NCBI GenBank assembly: GCA_026396995.1
Contig: JAPLVS010000066.1
Location: forward strand, 1 to 38,977
Source of the DNA: Candidatus Iainarchaeum sp.
GTDB taxonomy: Archaea; Iainarchaeota; Iainarchaeia; Iainarchaeales; DTGL01
Direction of reading: 5' to 3'
Length of the DNA stretch: 38,977 nt
The first letter of the stretch is position 1. Every line of letters begins with the position of its first letter. The notes under the pieces were generated by a model that did no database searches, was not told the origin of the DNA, and worked only from the letters and a program-made list of their open reading frames with translations. The translations under genes were made by a program, and so were the position numbers. Below are positions 33,610 to 38,977 of this stretch, one piece after another.

Positions 33610-33735
33610 AATCAAAGCAGGCTCATGCTGATTGGAAAAAAAGGCGGTAAAATGGAGGAAATAGCACAGGTTTCATTCGACTACCTGATACTGCTGACAT
33701 TCGTGATAGGCCTTGTGATGGTGGTTTCAGTTCTT
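33448..33735 (+). repeat. 72-nt identical direct repeat between pilins A and B
   Basis: The segment 33448-33519 is identical to 33664-33735 (offset 216 nt), with no synonymous change, whereas the codons on each side differ. It covers the signal motif and helix of both pilins. Confidence 0.9.
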
Positions 33736-33825
33736 ATCACGGCAATCCAAGGCATAACACACAAGTCCAGGGCAATGGTCAACAATTTAACCATTGAAAT
33801 CCTGGATAATGCAATTTTAAAATAA
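33652..33825 (+). CDS. Small pilin, tandem duplicate B
   Basis: A 57-residue prepilin paralogous to the gene at 33436, starting MEEIAQVSFDYLILL, again with Asp in the QxSxD position. Residues after the helix differ from copy A. ATG 33652 is chosen over the upstream 33625 because it gives the same N-terminus as copy A. Confidence 0.7.
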   Translation: MEEIAQVSFDYLILLTFVIGLVMVVSVLITAIQGITHKSRAMVNNLTIEILDNAILK

Positions 33826-33899
33826 CCTTTCCCCAGCTTTTCGGCCGAAAGAACAGCAGCCGTAAAAGAATTTATAACAATCATTGTTCCCTATTAATT

Positions 33900-34883
33900 A
33901 TGCTTTTTCCACTCGTGCTCTTCCTGATTTCAGTTGCAGGGCTCGCGATAGCGGCATACACGGATTTGAAAGAACGGATTGTGCCAAACAGGCTTTCCTA
34001 TTCGCTCATTGCACTCGGGCTGGCGCTCCACATCGCTTACGCGTTCCTTTCTTCCGATTTCCTGATTGCCGCCTACTGCATTATTTCAACAATCTATGCT
34101 TTCCTGTTCTCGCTTTTGCTCTATAAGGCAGGTGTCTGGGCCGGAGGCGATGTAAAGCTTTTCACAGGCATTGCGGCGCTCAACCCCCTGAACCTGTTTA
34201 TTGCAGGAAAATTAGGCCTTTATTCGGTAAAAATTTTCGAGCCCCTTGCAATTCCCCTGTTCCCGCTGACCCTGTTTGTTTTCACGCTTTTCTCGATGCT
34301 GCCTGTGACAGTGTTCATTGTATTGAAGCGCTCGCACGGGGAAAAGGCATTCAGGGAACTTGCAGTTGAACTTGCGGTAACCGTTGCGCTGGCAATCGCA
34401 TGGCTTGCCTTTTACCAGGCACAATTCGGCCTGTTCCTGTTTTTTGTTTTTTCGGCTTTTTTGCTTCACTTCGCTTTCAAGATGATGCTTGCAAGCAGGG
34501 TTTTTTTGAGGAAAACAGTGAATATAACCGCGCTCGAGGAAGGCATGATTCCGGCTGAAACCATTGCGGTAAAAAATGGCGGCATTGAAAGGGAGCGCGG
34601 GGAAGGCCTGCTTGACATGAAAAGCTTTATTAACTACATCAAACAATATAAAGTAACGGTTCAGGAAGGGACGGCAAAAGAAAGGAAAGTGCTTGCGGAC
34701 AGCCGCCTGGCAAGGGGCCTTGAACCGCAGGAAATCAGCAAACTGAAAAAATTGGTGAAAGAGGGAAAGCTTGAGGATTTCATTCAGGTCAAGGAATCCG
34801 CGCCTATGGTGCCGGCAATACTGGCCGCATACGTTGCCCTGAATTTGGTTGGTGATTTGCTTTGGAACGCGGTTTTGGCATGA
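33900..34883 (+). CDS. Archaeal prepilin peptidase (A24, EppA/FlaK type)
   Basis: Membrane aspartyl protease that cleaves class III signal peptides. The 327-residue protein has the two catalytic aspartates: D22 in YTDLKERIVPN and D84 in GGDVKLF. It has about six to eight helices and a soluble C-terminal domain (about 210-310) before a last helix, matching the archaeal A24 C-terminal domain of EppA-like enzymes. A TATA-like TTTATAAC at 33871-33878 predicts a leaderless start at ATG 33900. The following pilin starts inside its stop (ATGA). Confidence 0.93.
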   Translation: MLFPLVLFLISVAGLAIAAYTDLKERIVPNRLSYSLIALGLALHIAYAFLSSDFLIAAYCIISTIYAFLFSLLLYKAGVWAGGDVKLFTGIAALNPLNLFIAGKLGLYSVKIFEPLAIPLFPLTLFVFTLFSMLPVTVFIVLKRSHGEKAFRELAVELAVTVALAIAWLAFYQAQFGLFLFFVFSAFLLHFAFKMMLASRVFLRKTVNITALEEGMIPAETIAVKNGGIERERGEGLLDMKSFINYIKQYKVTVQEGTAKERKVLADSRLARGLEPQEISKLKKLVKEGKLEDFIQVKESAPMVPAILAAYVALNLVGDLLWNAVLA

Positions 34884-35407
34884 ACAGGAAAGGCCAGACA
34901 TCGATAGAATTCCTTTTCCTTTTCCTTATAATGCTTTATTACCTTACAACGGTCATACAGCCTGCTGTCGATGCAGCCGGCCTGAAAATATTGGAAGTCA
35001 ACAGGACAGGGCAGGCAAAGCTCGCCGCAATGAAGCTTGCCAACGCCATAAACGAGATCGGCACACTCAGCGGGGACAGCAGGAAAACAATCTGGATTTT
35101 TGCAGCGGACTGCACTGAAATAAAGTGCAACAGCGCGGAAAACACGATAGACTACAATGCGAAGTTCGGAATGCAGCCGGTTCAGCCGGGGTCAACCGAT
35201 TATAGCATGGACTGCACTGCCGGAATAGCCAACATGCCGCAGTTTTCACATGCAGGAACAATAAGCGTCCTGAAGGACATCACCCTTAACTGCTTGAATT
35301 TCCACGCGGACACTTCAAATACGCTTATCGGCTACCAGACCCCGAAAGACAAAGTGATAATTACAAAAAACAGCACTGCTAATACTGTGCTTGTCCAGAG
35401 CGCTTGA
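34880..35407 (+). CDS. Class III signal peptide pilin
   Basis: A 175-residue prepilin starting MNRKGQTSIEFLFLFLIMLYYL, with QxSxE and a helix, then a soluble domain with four cysteines and no repeats. It overlaps the peptidase stop by 4 nt (ATGA), favouring ATG 34880 over the TTG at 34862. Confidence 0.85.
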   Translation: MNRKGQTSIEFLFLFLIMLYYLTTVIQPAVDAAGLKILEVNRTGQAKLAAMKLANAINEIGTLSGDSRKTIWIFAADCTEIKCNSAENTIDYNAKFGMQPVQPGSTDYSMDCTAGIANMPQFSHAGTISVLKDITLNCLNFHADTSNTLIGYQTPKDKVIITKNSTANTVLVQSA

Positions 35408-35446
35408 AATTCAAAAAAACAGCGCGCTTTCAAAGGAGGCAAAAAG

Positions 35447-35821
35447 ATGCGGGAAAAAAAAGCCCAGACTTCTTTCGAAGTCATACTTATTTCCACCCTC
35501 GCCCTGATGATCGTGCTTGGAATGCTTGGGCTGGTGCCGTCCACGATGAGCGCAATTGGAAAAACCGCGGTTGTGAAAAGCGAAGCCCTCAAAATCCTGA
35601 ACGCGCAAGACAAATTCTATTACATCGCGGAAGTAAAGGACGCCGTGACATCTACCACGCCTAATACAATAACCATACTGGTCGGCGGCGATAATGTGAC
35701 GCTTACCGAAATTGCCTCGCTAAAGACAGAGTTCAATGCCGTAATACGCCAGAAACTCGTGGACGCCGAATTCTATTCTGCAATTACTGAAGTGGAAATA
35801 AGCGTAGAGAAAGCGCCCTGA
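35447..35821 (+). CDS. Class III signal peptide pilin
   Basis: A 124-residue prepilin with KAQTSFEVILISTLALMIVLG (QxSxE and helix) and a soluble C-terminal domain. An AAAGGAGG ribosome-binding site precedes ATG 35447. It is the last gene of the pilus operon and converges on mcm. Confidence 0.85.
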   Translation: MREKKAQTSFEVILISTLALMIVLGMLGLVPSTMSAIGKTAVVKSEALKILNAQDKFYYIAEVKDAVTSTTPNTITILVGGDNVTLTEIASLKTEFNAVIRQKLVDAEFYSAITEVEISVEKAP

Positions 35822-35842
35822 AATTGCCTGCCCGGAAAAAAG

Positions 35843-35877
35843 TCACTTGGTTTCTATCGGCTTCACAAAACCGTGCT
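35843..35877 (-). repeat. Duplicated 3' end of mcm (remnant)
   Basis: The 35-nt segment 35843-35877 repeats the mcm 3' end 35909-35943 (offset exactly 66 nt), with 3 transitions. On the minus strand it encodes HGFVKPIETK and a stop in the same frame as mcm (HGFVKPTETK), but two in-frame TGA codons (the mcm stop and one after it) separate them. It looks like the remnant of a short tandem duplication. Confidence 0.75.
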
Positions 35878-35908
35878 CCTGAGCCTGATTGCTTCAGGGC
35901 CTGGAGAT

Positions 35909-38014
35909 TCACTTGGTTTCTGTTGGCTTCACAAAGCCGTGCTTTGGCCTGTAGATTTCGCCTTTTCTTTCCAGTTTCCTTATGATGTCGTCGGCTTTCT
36001 CGCTGTCAATGTTCATGGCTGCGGCCTCGTCCATGACTTCCTTCAATGGCACTGAATCCATCTGCTCGTTCTTTTCCTTTATTATGCCGAGCACTTTCCT
36101 CATCAGTTCGACCTGGGAATGGGTCTGGCCTGTGGCGATAATATCAATATCGATTTTGCCTGTTTCAGGGTCTGTCACGACATCACGCAATGAGCTCTTC
36201 AAAAGCCTTATCGCCCTGTCAGCATCCTGCTTTTCCACAACATCGCTTAACCTCACTCTCGCGGATGCCTCTGACAGCCTGACAAGGCCTTCGAGCTGCC
36301 TGTGCGTTGCCGAAAAACTGCCTTCCTGCTTTCCGCGCTCCCTCAAATCCACATAGAAATCGCTTATTGTCTGGATTGCTTCCTTTGAAAGCGTTGGAAA
36401 AACATTCTGCCTTGCAAAGGAAATGTATTTTTTCAGCAGGTCTTTTGGAATCGTGGGCATCACAATGTCCTCGATTTCCTTCATTTCCTCTTTTTTCAGT
36501 TCCTTGCCTTTCCTTCTCGCCTGGAACAATTTTGCGCCTGCCTGGTGGGTTTTAAGGATATGGGCTGCGATTTTCGTGTCGCTTGTCCTGTCCAGGATGT
36601 CCCTTATCATGAAGAAAAGGTCGAAGCGCGAAATGAGCGTCGGAGGCAGATTCAACTGCTCTATGAACGGCTGGTAAGGGTCGAAGCGCGAGAATTTCGG
36701 GTTCGCAGCTGCAAGGATGCTTGTGTCTGTCTTGAACCTTGTCACAATGCCTGCCTTTGCAACGCTGATTGTGCCCTGCTCCATTGCCTCGTGCAATGCA
36801 ACCCTTTCATCGGGGTCCATTTTGTCGAGCTCGTCGCACATTGCAATGCCGCCGTTCGCAAGAACTAAGGCGCCTGCCTTCAAAGTCCAGCCGCCCTCGC
36901 CGAACTCGTCTTTGACTGCCGTGGCCGTGAGACCTACGGCGCTTGTGGTTTTTCCGCCCACGTAAATGCTTTTCGGGGCAATGTTGTGGGTGGCCATCAG
37001 CATTTGCGATTTTGCAACGCCTGGGTCGCCGACAAGGAGCAGATGGATGTTGCCCCTTATCTGCTGGTCATTCGGCAGGATTTTTTTTGCGCCGCCGAAC
37101 AGCTGGAGGGCGATTGCTTCCTTGACTGTCTCGTGCCCGTAAATGCTCGGTGCAATGCTTGCCACGAGTTTTTCATAAACATCCGGTTTTTTCGAAAGCT
37201 CCTTTATTTCCTGCTCTTCTTCCTTGCTGATTTCTATGTCTTCGAATTCCTGCATTGTCAGCTCAAGGTGCACTGTTTCAATGAACCTGCCGAACACAAC
37301 CTTGTTTTCCTTTGCCGGATACAATCTCAAAATGCCCACAATTTTTATTTTGTCACCCGGAACAACCATGTTCACCAGGTCATCGGCAACATAAACGTCA
37401 ACGCTTGTCGGCTGCGCGTTCCCTTTAAGGAACTCCAGCGATTCCTGTATCTGGATTTTCTGGTAGTCAATAAAATCTGAATCTTCTGCAACAAGCGAAA
37501 AATCGCGGTGCCTGCACTCGCAAAACGCGGGCTGCACCACCCCTGAATCCTTTTGCAGGACCCTGTACACATTGCCGCAGCGATTGCATTTCCAGGAGGC
37601 CATTTTCAGCTTCGGCAAAACATCCGTGACCTGCTTTATGACGCCCTCGACATAAAGCATTTTCCCTATGTGCCTTGAGCCGATGTCCCTTAACATCACG
37701 CTTTTGTCATCGGGAAGGTTGTGGACGCGGATGTGCGGCGCAAAGTCCTCGATGTCAAGTGAAGGAACATCAAGCTTTCTCACGGCAAGGGATGCCGCCT
37801 CAATCAAAAAATCAGGCTGCCCGATCAAATCCTCAGCCAGCTTGAAATCGAATTCTTCCAAATCGTTGAAATCTATGTTTAAGGAGCGCTCGTCTGGGTA
37901 TTTTGCGACAAGCTTCTGGATTTCCTTCTTGTAAACTGATTCGAAAAACTGCTGGAATTTTTCCACAAAAGGGCTTTCCTTTTCAGAAGATTCAACCATT
38001 ACCCTTTCAACCAT
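35909..38014 (-). CDS. mcm: MCM replicative helicase
   Basis: Hexameric 3'-5' helicase of the archaeal replisome. The 701-residue protein has an N-terminal domain with a zinc site (CNRCG...C-x-C, about 140-170), the AAA+ core with Walker A GDPGVAKSQ, Walker B GGIAMCDELDKMDPDE and the arginine finger LPPTLISRFDLFF, and a C-terminal winged helix ending in GEIYRPKHGFVKPTETK. ATG 38014 is used; an ATG at 37999 lies inside. A TATA-like ATATATT at about 38044-38050 is upstream. Confidence 0.97.
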   Translation of the reverse strand: MVERVMVESSEKESPFVEKFQQFFESVYKKEIQKLVAKYPDERSLNIDFNDLEEFDFKLAEDLIGQPDFLIEAASLAVRKLDVPSLDIEDFAPHIRVHNLPDDKSVMLRDIGSRHIGKMLYVEGVIKQVTDVLPKLKMASWKCNRCGNVYRVLQKDSGVVQPAFCECRHRDFSLVAEDSDFIDYQKIQIQESLEFLKGNAQPTSVDVYVADDLVNMVVPGDKIKIVGILRLYPAKENKVVFGRFIETVHLELTMQEFEDIEISKEEEQEIKELSKKPDVYEKLVASIAPSIYGHETVKEAIALQLFGGAKKILPNDQQIRGNIHLLLVGDPGVAKSQMLMATHNIAPKSIYVGGKTTSAVGLTATAVKDEFGEGGWTLKAGALVLANGGIAMCDELDKMDPDERVALHEAMEQGTISVAKAGIVTRFKTDTSILAAANPKFSRFDPYQPFIEQLNLPPTLISRFDLFFMIRDILDRTSDTKIAAHILKTHQAGAKLFQARRKGKELKKEEMKEIEDIVMPTIPKDLLKKYISFARQNVFPTLSKEAIQTISDFYVDLRERGKQEGSFSATHRQLEGLVRLSEASARVRLSDVVEKQDADRAIRLLKSSLRDVVTDPETGKIDIDIIATGQTHSQVELMRKVLGIIKEKNEQMDSVPLKEVMDEAAAMNIDSEKADDIIRKLERKGEIYRPKHGFVKPTETK

Positions 38015-38375
38015 GCCAAACCCGCCTGCAACACGCTCTCGCCATATATTACGGGGTTTCCTGCCTTAAAAGAAGGCCTGGAGTTCACTTCCCCTGAATT
38101 CTATTGGACTGCTTAATCCGTGTTGAGAGTTTGGGCACAGCCCTGACTGGATAAAAAAAATACAGTAGAGAATAGCGATAAATTGGTTTTATTACTATGG
38201 AGTTCGGAAACCTAACCGAGTGCTACATAAATGCCTGGTTGCACAAAATGCCCAGAAAAGAATGCGGGAAACCATTTTAAAATACTTTAAGTGGAAAAGG
38301 ATAATATCGCTTTCTTTGGAGCGTGCACTATTTGAAGAAAACCTTCTAAACAGCATAAACTGAAGAAGGGGGTGA
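38015..38375. other. 361-nt spacer with weak features
   Basis: Between the divergent mcm and metG starts. It contains the mcm TATA, a short hairpin GGGC-ACA-GCCC (about 38134-38144) followed by an A-run, and a possible 27-residue ORF at 38197-38280 (MEFGNLTECYINAWL...; TTTTATTAC just upstream) with two cysteines. A TATA-like TTTTAAAATAC at about 38275-38285 could drive metG. Nothing larger is visible; base use is more AT-rich than the neighbouring genes, so it may hold decayed sequence. Confidence 0.35.
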
Positions 38376-38977
38376 ATGGGCTTGAAAAAAACTTTCTATA
38401 TCACTACGGCAATAGATTATCCGTCTAGTGAGCCCCATCTTCGGCCACGCATATGAAAAGCTCTGCGCGGACGTGCTTGCCAGGTGGCACAGGCTTTCAG
38501 GCGACGAAGTGTTTTTCCTCACAGGCACCGACGAGCACGGCCAGAAAATAATGCAGGCGGCAAAAAAAGAAGGCAAAACCCCGCAGAAATTTGTGGATGA
38601 AAAAGCCGAAAAATTCAGGGAATTGTGCACTGCATGGAACATTTCCAACGACAGGTTCATCCGCACCACCGAGCCTGAACACATCAGGGCGACGCAGGAT
38701 ATTTTCCAGAGAATCTTCGAAAAAGGCGAAATATACCTTGGAAAATATTCCGGCTATTATTGCACGGAATGCGAAACCTTTTTCCTCGAGAAAGATTTGA
38801 TTGGAGGGAAGTGCCCTGTGCACGGAAAGGAATGCGAGGTCTTGAGCGAGGAATCTTATTTTTTCCAGATGGGCAAATACAGGGAAAAAATACTCGAATA
38901 CCTGGATGAAAACCATGATGCAATCTGGCCGAAAGGCAAAAAAGAGGAAATACGGAACAGGCTCAAGGAAGAACTGA
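38376..38977 (+). pseudogene. metG: Methionyl-tRNA synthetase, bacterial type, partial and frameshifted in HIGH motif
   Basis: N-terminal part of MetRS, running off the window. After ATG 38376 (or TTG 38382, better spaced from GGGGGTGA) the frame reads GLKKTFYITTAIDYPSSEPHL and then meets TGA at 38454-38456. One extra base near 38439-38442 shifts it: removing one C restores PHLGHAYEKL, the HIGH motif, and the frame stays open to the end, with the FFLTGTDEHGQKI motif, a zinc-type CTEC...CPVHGKEC region and EESYFFQM. The CP/zinc region matches bacterial (Bacillus/Thermus-type) MetRS. The shift may be a sequencing or assembly error, or a real lesion. Confidence 0.8.

Overview
The window is archaeal chromosome. 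It carries Orc1/Cdc6, MCM, both RFC subunits, CDC48, an Nre-type repair protein, class III (QxSxE) pilin signal peptides with an archaeal prepilin peptidase, and TATA-like promoters 25-30 nt upstream of many starts, several of them leaderless. Genes are tightly packed, with 1-26 nt overlaps, mixed strands and some TTG/GTG starts. The gene complement and two bacterial-type aminoacyl-tRNA synthetases suggest a small-genome (DPANN-like, possibly Diapherotrites/Micrarchaeota-like) lineage. That placement is inference; no rRNA gene is present to confirm it.

Layout. 1-5055: clamp loader large subunit (cut by the window start), a YchF-type GTPase, an MNT nucleotidyltransferase with a tiny partner gene, and orc1/cdc6. 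5183-10150: small unknown genes, a membrane-anchored transglutaminase-like protein, and a first cluster of six pilin-like genes in two convergent groups. 10222-14440: an M50 membrane protease, CDC48, a short NFACT-R protein and an Lrp-like regulator. 14489-14782: gene-free, with a candidate structured ncRNA that has its own promoter and T-rich end. 14783-19469: lipoprotein, topoisomerase I, and an Lrp/AsnC regulator flanked on both sides by the same two-part inverted-repeat module, then a membrane protein. 19521-23041: a MiaB/CDKAL1-type tRNA methylthiotransferase, a Cys-rich membrane protein, and pdxT-pdxS for pyridoxal phosphate synthesis. 23241-28695: small unknowns, RFC small subunit, Nre repair protein with a C-terminal PIP-like motif, and bacterial-type ThrRS. 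28754-35821: a type IV pilus operon (secretion ATPase, two TadC-like platform proteins, pilins, prepilin peptidase, more pilins). 35909-38977: MCM, a 360-nt spacer, and the 5' part of metG, whose reading frame is broken inside the HIGH motif.

How it fits together. Cdc6, MCM, RFC-L, RFC-S, TopoI and Nre form a loose replication/repair neighbourhood. The two pilus loci supply nine class III prepilins plus the ATPase, platform and peptidase needed to process and assemble them. The observations least explained by known families are the duplicated palindromic module around the Lrp gene, the stand-alone structured RNA at 14562-14682, the 57-nt repeats that extend a pilin-like gene, and a YWxC cysteine motif shared by two unlinked membrane proteins.
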